From NCBI GenBank assembly GCA_017617635.1, contig JAFZVW010000028.1, positions 1 to 37,023 on the forward strand: a DNA stretch of 37,023 nucleotides, written 5' to 3'. Each line of letters begins with the position of its first letter. Within the stretch, counting starts at the first letter, position 1. The translations under genes were made by a program, and so were the position numbers. Under the pieces are notes generated by a model, which was not told the DNA's origin, did no database searches, and saw only the letters and a list, made by a program, of their open reading frames with translations. Below are positions 16,907 to 26,842 of the stretch, piece by piece. The stretch is from Bacteroidaceae bacterium (GTDB taxonomy: Bacteria > Bacteroidota > Bacteroidia > Bacteroidales > Bacteroidaceae).

Positions 16907-17824
16907 ATGGATTGCCCGACCTACCATATTCCGGTGATGCTGAATGAGTGCATCGAAGGCTTGAATATAAAGCCCGACGGCATTTATCTGGACCTGACAT
17001 ACGGAGGAGGCGGTCACAGCATGGAAATCCTGAGCAGGCTGGATGACAGAGGTCATCTGTACGGCTTTGATCAGGACAAAGACGCAATGGATGGGGCAAT
17101 ACAGGATGACAAATTCACATTTGTACACAGTAATTTTCGCTTTATAGGCAACTGGATGCGATACTACAATGTCGAGGGTGTAGACGGAATATTGGCCGAT
17201 CTGGGTGTGAGCAGCCATCATCTGGATGACGGAGAAAGAGGGTTCTCTTTCAGACATGATGCCCCCTTGGACATGAGAATGAACCGTAAGAGCAGTCTTA
17301 CCGCATACAACATTGTCATGGAATACCCCGAAGACCGGATTGCAGACATTCTGTATCTGTACGGGGAGCTAAGACATAGCCGGCGAATTGCTGCCAAGAT
17401 AGTAAAACACCGAACGAAAGAAGAGATAAAGACAACAGGACAGCTTGCCGGCATAGTCGCACCGCTGTTGAACAGGGAACGTGAGAAGAAGGACTTGGCC
17501 AGGGTGTTCCAGGCACTGAGGATAGAAGTCAACGGGGAGATGAAGGCCCTGGGTGAAATGCTGGAAAGTGCAACATCAATACTAAACCAAGGAGGACGGC
17601 TGGTCATAATGACATACCACAGCCTGGAAGACAGAATCGTCAAAAACTACATAAAGAAAGCTGGACACAACAAAGATGACAACAGTACTGATTCGCTGAT
17701 TTTCGGAAAACCGACATCAATATTAAAGGACTTAAGCAAAGGAGCTGTAATTCCTTCGGAAGAAGAAATCAACATTAACCCACGGAGCCGTTCGGCTAAA
17801 CTTCGTATAGCAGAGAAAAGATGA
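16907..17824 (+). CDS. rsmH: 16S rRNA (cytosine(1402)-N(4))-methyltransferase RsmH
   Basis: A 305-residue protein that uses S-adenosylmethionine to N4-methylate C1402 of 16S rRNA in the P site. It opens with the family hallmark YHIPVMLNECIEGLNI, followed by the SAM-binding loop YLDLTYGGGGHS (about 26-37), DGILADLGVSSHHLDDGERGFSF, LRIEVNGEMKAL and the C-terminal ITYHSLEDRIVKNY. Its TGA overlaps the ATG of the ftsL-like gene (ATGA at 17821-17824), so the two are translationally coupled. Formerly called mraW; second gene of the dcw cluster. Confidence 0.96.
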   Translation: MDCPTYHIPVMLNECIEGLNIKPDGIYLDLTYGGGGHSMEILSRLDDRGHLYGFDQDKDAMDGAIQDDKFTFVHSNFRFIGNWMRYYNVEGVDGILADLGVSSHHLDDGERGFSFRHDAPLDMRMNRKSSLTAYNIVMEYPEDRIADILYLYGELRHSRRIAAKIVKHRTKEEIKTTGQLAGIVAPLLNREREKKDLARVFQALRIEVNGEMKALGEMLESATSILNQGGRLVIMTYHSLEDRIVKNYIKKAGHNKDDNSTDSLIFGKPTSILKDLSKGAVIPSEEEININPRSRSAKLRIAEKR

Positions 17825-18231
17825 AAGAAAAAGAAACAGAGCCAACAATGATTGAGAAAAAAAACGTAAGACGAAGGAATAGCCGGGTTGAGACTGACAA
17901 CGAACTGGCGTTACGGCAGTTAAGGGATGCATGGAAGCAGATAAGCATCGACGGACAGTGGTTCAAACGTCAGATATGGCTGTTCGTAGTTATCGTAATA
18001 GGCATCATAGTCTACATATCCAACCGCTACGCTGCACAGCAGGAAATTATTGAGGAGCAGTTGTTGCGCGAGGAGTTGCAGGACTGGAAATTCAGAAGCC
18101 TTACAAGAAACAGCGAACTGACATTCAGGACAAGACAGAGTCAGATAGAGTTACAACTGAAAGCATTTGGGGACAGTTCTATTCAAGTTAGCAACAAGGC
18201 ACCCTACCAAATAATAAACACAAACAAATAA
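17821..18231 (+). CDS. ftsL: FtsL-like septal protein (Bacteroidetes type)
   Basis: A 136-residue bitopic protein. About 50 basic, cytosolic residues are followed by one transmembrane helix at about 52-67 (LFVVIVIGIIVYISN) and a periplasmic, Gln/Glu/Leu-rich coiled coil (about 70-118). FtsL proteins diverge strongly, so the call rests on topology and on position between rsmH and ftsI, where ftsL lies in nearly all dcw clusters. It should act with FtsQ and a DivIC/FtsB-like partner to recruit and activate FtsW-FtsI at the septum. No separate ftsB is present. It overlaps rsmH by 4 bases and lies 8 bases before ftsI. Confidence 0.85.
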   Translation: MKEKETEPTMIEKKNVRRRNSRVETDNELALRQLRDAWKQISIDGQWFKRQIWLFVVIVIGIIVYISNRYAAQQEIIEEQLLREELQDWKFRSLTRNSELTFRTRQSQIELQLKAFGDSSIQVSNKAPYQIINTNK

Positions 18232-18239
18232 CACACAAC

Positions 18240-20282
18240 ATGAAAGCTGACAAAAACAATACTATAGGGCGTTTCCGCATTATAGTCATCCTGATGGCTT
18301 TGGTGGGTGTGTATATTCTGAGCACAGCTTTGTACACCATGGTCAGCAAACGTGAGTACTGGACCGAAGTGAGCAAGATGTTCGTAAAGGAGAATGTCCC
18401 TATACCGGCAGCCCGAGGCAATATTTACGACTGCAACGGAAAATTGATGGCAGGCTCAGTTCCCGAATACCGGTTATACATGGATTACGTGGTAATCGAC
18501 AAGAATGAGAAGGCGCGTATCAAGGCGCAGGCCTATCGTGACTCTGTCTTTGACCTTAAACTGGACAGCATCTGTGATGGACTTGCCCGGATATTCCCTG
18601 ACAAGACATCTGAATGGTTCCGTACACGCCTGCTGGAGGGCAAACGCAAAGGAAGCCACGCATGGAGAATATATCCACGCCATGCTACGTATATTCAGTA
18701 CAAGGAATGCAAGAAACTGCCGCTACTTAGGGATGCCTCGTTCAAGGGCGGCTTCTATGCAGACGAAACACTGCAGCGCAAGCATCCATACGGTTCACTG
18801 GCATGTCGTACACTGGGTGACCTGTGGCGTGACTCGGATGCTGCAAAAAACGGAATTGAGTTGAGCTATGACAGCATTCTGCGAGGAAAGGACGGCCTGA
18901 GCCATCGAATGAAAGTCAGGAACCACCGTGTAAGCATTATTGACCGTGAACCGGTACTGGGACACGATCTGATGACGACGATAGACGTAGACATACAGGA
19001 CTTTGCAGAAAAAGCATTGGTGGCAAAACTGAAGGAACCTTTGGTAAATGGTGAAATCGGTATCGCCATTGTGATGGAATGTGCCACCGGTGACATAAAG
19101 GCTATTGTAAACATGCATCGTGCAGAAGACGGCGAATACTATGAGATGAAGAACAGTGCCGTGAGTGACCTGATGGAACCGGGATCCACTTTCAAGACAG
19201 CCAGCATAATGGTTGCCCTGGATGACGGGAAAATAACATTAGACAACACCGTTGACTGTAATCACGGACAATTCCAGATGCATGGCCGAGTGATGAAAGA
19301 CCACAACTGGCATCGAGGCGGATATGGTACCCTGACAATATCACAGATTCTGGAGCAAAGCAGTAATATCGGTGTCAGCCGCATCATTGACAATGCCTAT
19401 CACGACAATCCTAAGGCATACGTGGACGGATTATTGAGAATTGGTATCGGCATACCCTTGAATCTTCCATTTGCAGGTAAGGGAGAACCTATTATTCCGC
19501 GTCCTGACAGTCAGAAACGATTCTGGAGCAAGACCGACCTTCCATGGATGAGCATCGGATACGTAACCATGCTGCCTCCGATAAGTACATTGACATTCTA
19601 TAATGCCATTGCCAACAACGGTACTATGGTGCGTCCAAGATTTGTAAAGGCCGAGATGATAAACGGACATGTGGTGCGTGAATTCCCGACCGAAGTTATA
19701 AAACAGCAGATTTGCAAACCGTCGACACTGAAGGACATACGGTTTTGCCTTAACAATGTGGTAAAAATAGGCTTAGGCCATAAGGCAGGTAACGGCAGCA
19801 AGTTGTTTGAGGTCAGCGGCAAGACCGGAACGGCACAATTCTCGGAAAACGGAAGCTATGCATCGCACAAATACATGGTTAGTTTCTGTGGTTTTTATCC
19901 AAGTGAAGCCCCACGCTACAGCTGTATCGTATGTATTGTGAAGCGAGGGCTGCCTGCTTCGGGCGGTGGCCAGTGCGGACCTGTATTCAGCCAGATATCA
20001 CAGTTTGTAATGGCTCAGGCGCTGGCTCGCGATGCCAAGGAGGCTGCAGACAGTCTTTCGGTTTATTCTCCGACTAAAAAGGCTTCACGTTCCAAGGCAG
20101 ATTCGACAGACAACAAACATGTTCCGAATGTTATCGGTATGGGGGCACGGAATGCTGTCTACGAGATGAAGAAGAGGGGACTGAAGGTGAAACTGCACGG
20201 AACCGGAGCTGTAAAAGGACAAAGCATTTCTGCCGGAACAGAAATAACAAAGCCAGAGACCGTAAATCTTGTTTTGGAATAA
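18240..20282 (+). CDS. ftsI: Septal peptidoglycan transpeptidase FtsI (class B PBP) with C-terminal PASTA domain
   Basis: A 680-residue class B penicillin-binding protein. One N-terminal membrane helix (about 15-33), a dimerisation/pedestal region with AARGNIYDCNGKLMA, and a transpeptidase domain with all three active-site motifs: S316-T-F-K (nucleophile Ser316), S374-S-N and K528-T-G. A single PASTA module closes the protein (about 624-680, VPNVIGMGARNAVYEMKKRGLKV...). It cross-links septal peptidoglycan with FtsW, which lies further down the same cluster. A PASTA domain on this enzyme is absent from E. coli FtsI but usual in Bacteroidetes and Gram-positive relatives. Confidence 0.95.
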   Translation: MKADKNNTIGRFRIIVILMALVGVYILSTALYTMVSKREYWTEVSKMFVKENVPIPAARGNIYDCNGKLMAGSVPEYRLYMDYVVIDKNEKARIKAQAYRDSVFDLKLDSICDGLARIFPDKTSEWFRTRLLEGKRKGSHAWRIYPRHATYIQYKECKKLPLLRDASFKGGFYADETLQRKHPYGSLACRTLGDLWRDSDAAKNGIELSYDSILRGKDGLSHRMKVRNHRVSIIDREPVLGHDLMTTIDVDIQDFAEKALVAKLKEPLVNGEIGIAIVMECATGDIKAIVNMHRAEDGEYYEMKNSAVSDLMEPGSTFKTASIMVALDDGKITLDNTVDCNHGQFQMHGRVMKDHNWHRGGYGTLTISQILEQSSNIGVSRIIDNAYHDNPKAYVDGLLRIGIGIPLNLPFAGKGEPIIPRPDSQKRFWSKTDLPWMSIGYVTMLPPISTLTFYNAIANNGTMVRPRFVKAEMINGHVVREFPTEVIKQQICKPSTLKDIRFCLNNVVKIGLGHKAGNGSKLFEVSGKTGTAQFSENGSYASHKYMVSFCGFYPSEAPRYSCIVCIVKRGLPASGGGQCGPVFSQISQFVMAQALARDAKEAADSLSVYSPTKKASRSKADSTDNKHVPNVIGMGARNAVYEMKKRGLKVKLHGTGAVKGQSISAGTEITKPETVNLVLE

Positions 20283-20321
20283 ATTAAGGCATATCTAAAT
20301 ACTATACTATATATAAGGTAT

Positions 20322-21776
20322 ATGAAACTGACTCGAATCATAGAGCATTGCAGACCAAAAGACATTATTGGAAATGCTGACATCGAAATAGCAAGACTGG
20401 AAATCGATTCACGTAAGGTGGGGAAGGGTACTGCCTTCGTTGCCATGCGTGGAACCCAAGTGGACGGGCATAACTATATCGGCAAGGCAATTGAACTGGG
20501 CGCAAGTGCAATTGTCTGCGAAAAGTTGCCTGAGACACTGTCAGAAAATGTCACATATCTCCAATATGACAATACCGAGGATGCCGTAGGACTTCTGGCA
20601 ACTGAATTTTACGGCAACCCTACCAAGAGGATGAAACTGATAGGTGTTACCGGCACAAACGGAAAGACGACCATTGCAACGACGTTGTACAATATTGTCA
20701 GGCACATGGGTATAAAGGCAGGCCTATGCAGCACTGTGTGCAACTATATTGACGGTAAGCCCTACCCCACCGAATGCACAACACCTGATCCTATCACGCT
20801 CAATCACTTGTTGGGAGATATGGCTGATGCAGGATGCGAATATGCATTCATGGAAGTAAGCAGCCATTCTGTGGCCCAGAAACGTATCGGGGGGCTGACA
20901 TTTGCAGGCGGTCTATTCACCAATCTTACTCGCGATCATCTTGATTATCACAAGACATTTGAGAACTACCGCGATGCCAAGAAAGCATTCTTTGACTTGC
21001 TTCCAAAGGATGCGTTTGCCATCACAAATGCAGATGACCGAAATGGCATGGTTATGACCCAGAACACCAAAGCCACAGTCAAGACATACTCAATGCGCGG
21101 GGTTGCCGATTTCCGTGCCAAGATTCTGGAGGAAAGTTTCGAAGGTATGAACCTGCTTTTTGACAATACCGAAGTTTTCGTCCAGTTTGTAGGCCGGTTC
21201 AATGTTCAGAATCTGCTTGCCGTATATGGTGCCTTGCGAATGATGGGCATAGACCAGCAGGAAGCTCTAATAGAATTGAGTGCAATGAAACCTGTGAACG
21301 GACGCTTTGAAACAATCCGCTCGAACAATGGAGTGACGGCTATAGTAGACTATGCACACACACCCGATGCAATTGCAAACGTTCTGTCAACTATCAACGA
21401 GGTACTACAGGGAAAAGGGCAGTGCTGGACGGTATGTGGCGCCGGAGGCAATCGTGACAAGGGCAAACGTCCTCTGATGGCTCAGGAAGCCGTCAAGCAG
21501 AGCGACCATGTAATCATCACCAGTGACAATCCACGTTTCGAGAATCCACAGGATATAATCAATGACATGCTTGCCGGCCTTACACCGGAAGACATGCAGA
21601 AAACGATAAGCATTACGGACAGGCGAGAGGCTATTCGCACAGCATGTATGATGGCACGTCCCGGTGATGCCGTCCTGGTTGCAGGCAAGGGACATGAGGA
21701 CTATCAGATTATCCAGGGAGTAAAGCACCATTTTGACGATCATGAGGTTATACGCGAAGCGTTTGACCTCAAGTAA
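20322..21776 (+). CDS. murE: UDP-MurNAc-L-Ala-D-Glu:meso-diaminopimelate ligase MurE
   Basis: A 484-residue cytosolic Mur ligase that adds the third amino acid to the UDP-MurNAc peptide. The ATP-binding loop is G111-T-N-G-K-T-T, followed by the Mur ligase core ([33 protein letters not shown]) and C-terminal domain ([14 protein letters not shown]). The residues D402-N-P-R405 are the signature of enzymes that choose meso-diaminopimelate over lysine, so the cell wall should be meso-DAP type. It follows ftsI by 39 bases. The usual downstream murF is not in this cluster. Confidence 0.96.
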   Translation: MKLTRIIEHCRPKDIIGNADIEIARLEIDSRKVGKGTAFVAMRGTQVDGHNYIGKAIELGASAIVCEKLPETLSENVTYLQYDNTEDAVGLLATEFYGNPTKRMKLIGVTGTNGKTTIATTLYNIVRHMGIKAGLCSTVCNYIDGKPYPTECTTPDPITLNHLLGDMADAGCEYAFMEVSSHSVAQKRIGGLTFAGGLFTNLTRDHLDYHKTFENYRDAKKAFFDLLPKDAFAITNADDRNGMVMTQNTKATVKTYSMRGVADFRAKILEESFEGMNLLFDNTEVFVQFVGRFNVQNLLAVYGALRMMGIDQQEALIELSAMKPVNGRFETIRSNNGVTAIVDYAHTPDAIANVLSTINEVLQGKGQCWTVCGAGGNRDKGKRPLMAQEAVKQSDHVIITSDNPRFENPQDIINDMLAGLTPEDMQKTISITDRREAIRTACMMARPGDAVLVAGKGHEDYQIIQGVKHHFDDHEVIREAFDLK

Positions 21777-21806
21777 CCATACTTAAATTAAATATTCTAT
21801 TACGAG

Positions 21807-23072
21807 ATGCTATATTATCTGTTCAGATTTTTAGAAAGCTACGGCATAAGCGGTTCCGGGATGTGGCACTACATCTCATTCCGAGGAATTCTGACACTGG
21901 TACTAAGTCTGCTGATATCCATGTGGTTCGGCCAGTATTTCATCAAATGGATGAAGAAGCATAATATAAACGAGACACAGCGCGATGCCAGTATTGACCC
22001 ATACGGAGTTCAGAAGAAGAACGTACCTACAATGGGTGGCATTATCATTATTGTTGCCACAATTGTTCCGTGTCTGCTTTTCGGACGACTGCGTAATATA
22101 TATATGTTGCTGATGCTTGCTACGACATTATGGTTAGGTTTTATCGGCTTCATGGATGACTATATCAAGATGAAAGTACACAAGGATGGTCTTCGCCCAG
22201 TATACAAACTTGCTGGACAGGCATTGCTGGGTCTTATTATAGGACTCGTTCTATGGCAGAGTCCGGATGCAGTTATCCGCGAAAACATCACAACAGAAAA
22301 ACAAGGAGCCATCGAGGTTGTATTACATAAAAGCGAACCGGTTAAAAGTACTATAACCACAATTCCGTTTGTCAAGAACAACAACCTGAGCTACAGCAAT
22401 CTGTTCTCCTTCCTGGGACAATACAAAACAGCTGCCGGATGGATATTCTTTGTATTAGTCGTAACATTCGTCGTCATGGCAGTCAGCAACGGCAGCAATA
22501 TTAACGACGGAATGGACGGCATGTGTGCAGGAAACTCGGCAATAATGTGTGCAGCACTGGCAATACTTGCGTATGTGTCGAGCCATATCACATTAGCCAG
22601 TTATCTGAATATCATGTTTATTCCAGGATCTGAAGAATTGGTAATATTCCTGCTGGCATTCATGGGTGCACTGATAGGATTCCTGTGGTACAATGCCTAT
22701 CCGGCACAAGTATTCATGGGAGATACCGGTTCCCTGGCCATCGGAGGTATAATTGCAGTAACAGCAATTATCATTCACAAGGAACTGCTAATCCCCATCA
22801 TCTGCTTCGTTTTCCTTGTCGAAAGCATAAGTGTGCTCCTGCAGACAAATGTTGCAAAGATGGGTAACAGACGTGGAGAAAAATGGCGCGTAATAAAGCG
22901 TGCTCCAATCCATGACACATTCAGAGTAAAACCCGAGGATCTGGCAAAGGATCTGAAAATCTTCCTCAACTGGCCAAAGGGTTGTTGGCTGGAAAGTAAG
23001 GTGACCATACGGTTCTGGATTGTCACAATAATCATGGCAGCCTTGGCAATTGTGACATTGAAGATAAGATAA
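21807..23072 (+). CDS. mraY: Phospho-MurNAc-pentapeptide transferase MraY
   Basis: A 421-residue polytopic inner-membrane enzyme that transfers phospho-MurNAc-pentapeptide to undecaprenyl phosphate, forming lipid I. Recognisable blocks are KKNVPTMGG near the N-terminus, the FMDDYIK aspartate pair, NGSNINDGMDGMC with catalytic-type Asp, and FMGDTGSLAIGG. A hydrophilic insert of about 45 residues near 150-195 makes it longer than the ~360 residues of the E. coli enzyme; this insert is typical of Bacteroidetes MraY. It lies between murE and murD, 30 bases after murE. Confidence 0.96.
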   Translation: MLYYLFRFLESYGISGSGMWHYISFRGILTLVLSLLISMWFGQYFIKWMKKHNINETQRDASIDPYGVQKKNVPTMGGIIIIVATIVPCLLFGRLRNIYMLLMLATTLWLGFIGFMDDYIKMKVHKDGLRPVYKLAGQALLGLIIGLVLWQSPDAVIRENITTEKQGAIEVVLHKSEPVKSTITTIPFVKNNNLSYSNLFSFLGQYKTAAGWIFFVLVVTFVVMAVSNGSNINDGMDGMCAGNSAIMCAALAILAYVSSHITLASYLNIMFIPGSEELVIFLLAFMGALIGFLWYNAYPAQVFMGDTGSLAIGGIIAVTAIIIHKELLIPIICFVFLVESISVLLQTNVAKMGNRRGEKWRVIKRAPIHDTFRVKPEDLAKDLKIFLNWPKGCWLESKVTIRFWIVTIIMAALAIVTLKIR

Positions 23073-23098
23073 TAACAACGACACACTATATATAATAT

Positions 23099-24430
23099 AT
23101 GAGGATAGTTATTCTAGGTGCAGCAGAAAGCGGAGTAGGCGCTGCGGTACTTGCTCTTAATAAAGGATTCGATGTGTTTGTCAGCGACATGGGAACAATC
23201 AAGACAAACTACAAAGAGATACTGGACAAATACGCCATCGAATGGGAAGAGAATAGGCATACCGAAGAGAAGATATTGTGTGCTGATGAAATAATTAAAA
23301 GCCCTGGCATACCCGACAATGCCCCAATGGTCATAAAGGCTTCGGAGGCCGGTATACCTGTCATCAGCGAAATCGAATTCGCAGGACGTTACACCAATGC
23401 CAAGATGATATGTATTACCGGCAGTAATGGTAAAACCACAACAACCAGCCTTATATACCATATCCTTAAGAATGCCGGATATAATGTAGGCCTGGCTGGT
23501 AATATCGGACGTTCGCTGGCCTTACAGATTGCCGAAGGATGCGACTACACACACTATGTGATTGAACTTAGCAGCTTCCAGTTGGACAATATGTATGAAT
23601 TCCGTGCAAACATTGCAGTTCTTCTTAATATCACTCCCGATCATCTGGACAGATATGACAACAAGATGCAAAACTATACTGATTCCAAAATGCGTATTAT
23701 CCAGAACCAGACCGAGGAAGATGTTTTTATCTATTGGGCAGACGACCCGATAATCAAGGAAGAGATCAAAAAATACGATATCAAGTCAAGACTGTGTCCA
23801 TTCTCTATTACAAGTAAACAAGGAATGGCTGGTTATATAAGTAACGAAACATATACTATAGAGCAGCCTGTGCCGTTCAACATGCCACAACAATCACTGT
23901 CCCTGCACGGCAAGCACAACATGTATAATTCTCTTGCTGCAGGAATAGCGGCCCGCTTTGCCGGTGTAAACGATGATGAACTGCAAAGGAGCCTTTCCGA
24001 TTTCGAAGGTGTGGAACACCGCCTGGAAAAGGTGGCTACTGTCGATGGCGTACACTATATCAATGATTCGAAAGCAACCAATGTAGATGCATGCTGGTAT
24101 GCGCTGGAAAGTATGGAGACACCTACAATACTGATTATTGGCGGCAAGGACAAGGGTAATGACTACGAGGCTATACGCGAATTGGTAAAACAAAAGTGTG
24201 CAGGCATCGTATATCTGGGTACCGACAATACAAAACTGCACAATTTCTTTGACAAATTAGGAATTCCGACTGCAGACACGCACAGTATGAAGGATTGTGT
24301 TGCCGAATGTGTGAAAATGGCAAAACCAGGATATACCGTGCTGCTAAGTCCGTGCTGTGCAAGTTTTGACCTGTTCAAAAACATGGAGGACCGTGGTGAG
24401 CAGTTCAAAACATTGGTAAGGTCCCTCTGA
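23099..24430 (+). CDS. murD: UDP-MurNAc-L-alanine:D-glutamate ligase MurD
   Basis: A 443-residue cytosolic Mur ligase that adds D-glutamate to UDP-MurNAc-L-Ala. It has an N-terminal nucleotide-binding fold (RIVILGAAESGVGAAVLA), an ATP loop G108-S-N-G-K-T-T-T-T, the core phrase FQLDNMYEFRANIAVLLNITPDHLDRY, HRLEKVATVDGVHYINDSKATN, and the end LLSPCCASFDLFKNMEDRG..F that is diagnostic for MurD. It starts 26 bases after mraY and is followed 35 bases later by ftsW. Confidence 0.96.
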   Translation: MRIVILGAAESGVGAAVLALNKGFDVFVSDMGTIKTNYKEILDKYAIEWEENRHTEEKILCADEIIKSPGIPDNAPMVIKASEAGIPVISEIEFAGRYTNAKMICITGSNGKTTTTSLIYHILKNAGYNVGLAGNIGRSLALQIAEGCDYTHYVIELSSFQLDNMYEFRANIAVLLNITPDHLDRYDNKMQNYTDSKMRIIQNQTEEDVFIYWADDPIIKEEIKKYDIKSRLCPFSITSKQGMAGYISNETYTIEQPVPFNMPQQSLSLHGKHNMYNSLAAGIAARFAGVNDDELQRSLSDFEGVEHRLEKVATVDGVHYINDSKATNVDACWYALESMETPTILIIGGKDKGNDYEAIRELVKQKCAGIVYLGTDNTKLHNFFDKLGIPTADTHSMKDCVAECVKMAKPGYTVLLSPCCASFDLFKNMEDRGEQFKTLVRSL

Positions 24431-24465
24431 GCAAAGGACATGGACATAAAGATGACGACAAGAAA

Positions 24466-25701
24466 ATGGTAAACTGGAGTAAAGAAAATTTTAAGGAAAA
24501 GGGGCTCATGCAAGGCGACATGGTCTTGTGGATGATATTTCTGGGATTGTGCATGATTTCAATTATAGAGGTCTATAGCGCATCCAGCAACATGACATAT
24601 TCCAATGGCGCATATTGGGAACCGGTTATGAAGCACGGTAGCATCGTTGCCTTTGGTATATGCATTGCATGGGTAATGCACATTCTGCCGTGCAAACTAT
24701 ACAAACTGATAGGGCTTGTTCTGGTACTTGCCTCCTTTGCCCTGTTGATTATTGCCTATTTTGTGGGACAAAAGAACGGTGCTGCACGATGGATTCCTCT
24801 TGGTCCATTGACCTTCCAGCCCAGTGAGGTTGCAAAACTAGGTCTGATAATGTTCTCAGCCTTCGTTTTCAGCACATTCCGCACGAAGGATGGAGTAAGT
24901 ACTTTCGGTGTAAGGCTTGCAGCCGTGGTTATTGTTATGATTCTTGCACTAATAGCCCCGGAAAACCTAAGTACAGCAGGTATTATATTTATAGTATTGT
25001 ATCTGATAGGATTCTATGCCCAGATTCCTATGCGCTGGCTGCTATCCATTGGCGGCGTACTTGCCGGTGGTGCAATTCTTGCATTTATAGCAGTGTATTC
25101 AATTCCTGATTCGGTATTTGAGAAATGGCATCAGGACAACGTCCCCGTCCTGCACAGGGCGCAGACATGGGCCAACCGCATTAAGAAAGGCAGTAACCTT
25201 CCCGAAGACCCGCACGATTTCAATATTACAGAAGATATTCAGGTTACACACGCAAAAATTGCCGTCGGAACCTGTGGCATCTTTGGCAAAGGACCAGGGA
25301 ATTCGGTAGAAAGAGACTATCTGCCACATGCCGACAATGACTTTATCTATGCAATCATAATAGAAGAGGGTGGAATCTTTGCCGGAGGTTTCGTTATGAT
25401 ACTGTATCTGATGTTGTTATACCGCTCCATGGTGATTGCAAGAAGATGCAAGGCATTGTTTCCTGCATATCTGATTATGGGATTGGCGCTAATGATGGTC
25501 ATACAGGCAATGGTAAATATGGCTGTAGACGTCGGTGCAATGCCGGTAACGGGACAGCCTCTGCCACTAATCAGCAGAGGCGGTACCAGCACGATAGTTA
25601 ACTGCGCATATATGGGAATAATGTTGAGCGTAAGCCGTTCGGCAAGAAAGATAGACGAAGAACCTGAAGTGGCTAAAATCGAGGAGAAACCTAAGGAATA
25701 A
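24466..25701 (+). CDS. ftsW: Septal SEDS peptidoglycan polymerase FtsW
   Basis: A 411-residue polytopic inner-membrane protein of the SEDS family, which polymerises lipid II together with the class B PBP FtsI. About ten hydrophobic helices are visible. Family signatures include SIIEVYSASS in the first helix, GAARWIPLGPLTFQPSEVAKL, a periplasmic loop with a conserved GxGPGNSVERDYLPHADNDFIYAIIIEEGG block, and GQPLPLISRGGTSTIVN. The 3' end overlaps murG by one base (TAATG at 25699-25703), implying coupled translation. Placement between murD and murG is the standard one and separates it from the related elongation protein RodA. Confidence 0.95.
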   Translation: MVNWSKENFKEKGLMQGDMVLWMIFLGLCMISIIEVYSASSNMTYSNGAYWEPVMKHGSIVAFGICIAWVMHILPCKLYKLIGLVLVLASFALLIIAYFVGQKNGAARWIPLGPLTFQPSEVAKLGLIMFSAFVFSTFRTKDGVSTFGVRLAAVVIVMILALIAPENLSTAGIIFIVLYLIGFYAQIPMRWLLSIGGVLAGGAILAFIAVYSIPDSVFEKWHQDNVPVLHRAQTWANRIKKGSNLPEDPHDFNITEDIQVTHAKIAVGTCGIFGKGPGNSVERDYLPHADNDFIYAIIIEEGGIFAGGFVMILYLMLLYRSMVIARRCKALFPAYLIMGLALMMVIQAMVNMAVDVGAMPVTGQPLPLISRGGTSTIVNCAYMGIMLSVSRSARKIDEEPEVAKIEEKPKE

Positions 25702-26825
25702 TGAAGGAAACAAGAGTTATAATTAGTGGTGGCGGTACCGGGGGACACATTTTCCCAGCTGTAAGCATAGCCAATGCCATCAAGGAAATACGCCCTGATG
25801 CCAGAATCCTGTTTGTAGGTGCAGAAGGACGAATGGAAATGCAGCGTGTTCCTGCTGCCGGCTATGAAATAAAGGGTCTTCCTGTTCGTGGCTTAATACG
25901 TCCCCTGTGGAGTTTCAGGAATGTGGGAGTGCTGTTGGATTTTCTAAAAAGCAAGAGAATGGTACGCAATACCATAAGGGATTTCAAGCCTCAGGTTGCA
26001 GTAGGCGTCGGCGGCTATGCAAGCGCTGCAACGCTTAATGCAGCATACGAAATGGGTATTCCGTGCTTGATTCAGGAGCAGAACAGCTTTGCCGGACTTA
26101 CAAACAAGACACTGGCAAGGAAAGCTCGCAAGATATGTGTTGCCTACGAAGGAATGGAAAGGTTCTTCCCGAAAGAGAACATCATGCTCACTGGCAACCC
26201 TGTACGTCAGGAACTATGTAGCGACATAAGTCGCGAAGAAGCGGCAAAGACATTCGGCATTGATTCCCAGAAACCTACAATACTGCTAATTGGAGGCAGT
26301 TTGGGAGCAAGGACCTTGAATAACAGCGTACTTTCGGCACTGAATACAATCGGAGAATCAAGCGTACAGTTTATCTGGCAGACCGGAGGATACTACAAAG
26401 AGACAATAAAAAAAGAACTGGAGAAAAAAGGGAAACCAGAAAATCTCTTTGTCTATGACTTCATCAAAGACATGGACAAGGCATACCGGATTGCCGACCT
26501 GGTCATCAGCCGTGCCGGAGCAAGCAGCATCAGTGAGCTCTGTCTGTTAGGCAAGCCAAGCATCCTGGTTCCAAGCCCTAACGTATCCGAGGACCATCAA
26601 ACTCACAACGCAATGGCATTGGTAAATCGAGATGCTGCTATTATCGTGCGTGATGCCGAGGCTGAAGAAAAACTGATACCTATGGCACTGAAAACCGTCA
26701 CAGACAAACCGAAACTGAGCACATTAGGTTCAAACGCCAGAAAAATGGCACTCCTGAACTCTGCCAAAATAATAGCCGAGGAGGTACTGAAACTGGCTGA
26801 TGAAACCGAAAGGAAAACATATTAA
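25701..26825 (+). CDS. murG: UDP-GlcNAc:lipid I N-acetylglucosaminyltransferase MurG
   Basis: A 374-residue GT-B glycosyltransferase that converts lipid I into lipid II at the inner face of the cytoplasmic membrane. The N-terminal glycine loop G10-GGTGGH16 followed by IFPA is diagnostic. VGVGGYASAATLNAAYEMGIPCLIQEQN (split across about 93-120) forms the acceptor side, and the C-terminal domain holds LLIGGSLGARTLN, ISRAGASSISELCLLGKPSILVPSP and DHQTHNA for UDP-GlcNAc binding. Its start codon overlaps the ftsW stop by one base. Confidence 0.96.
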   Translation: MKETRVIISGGGTGGHIFPAVSIANAIKEIRPDARILFVGAEGRMEMQRVPAAGYEIKGLPVRGLIRPLWSFRNVGVLLDFLKSKRMVRNTIRDFKPQVAVGVGGYASAATLNAAYEMGIPCLIQEQNSFAGLTNKTLARKARKICVAYEGMERFFPKENIMLTGNPVRQELCSDISREEAAKTFGIDSQKPTILLIGGSLGARTLNNSVLSALNTIGESSVQFIWQTGGYYKETIKKELEKKGKPENLFVYDFIKDMDKAYRIADLVISRAGASSISELCLLGKPSILVPSPNVSEDHQTHNAMALVNRDAAIIVRDAEAEEKLIPMALKTVTDKPKLSTLGSNARKMALLNSAKIIAEEVLKLADETERKTY

Positions 26826-26842
26826 AACATGTATATCGTAAG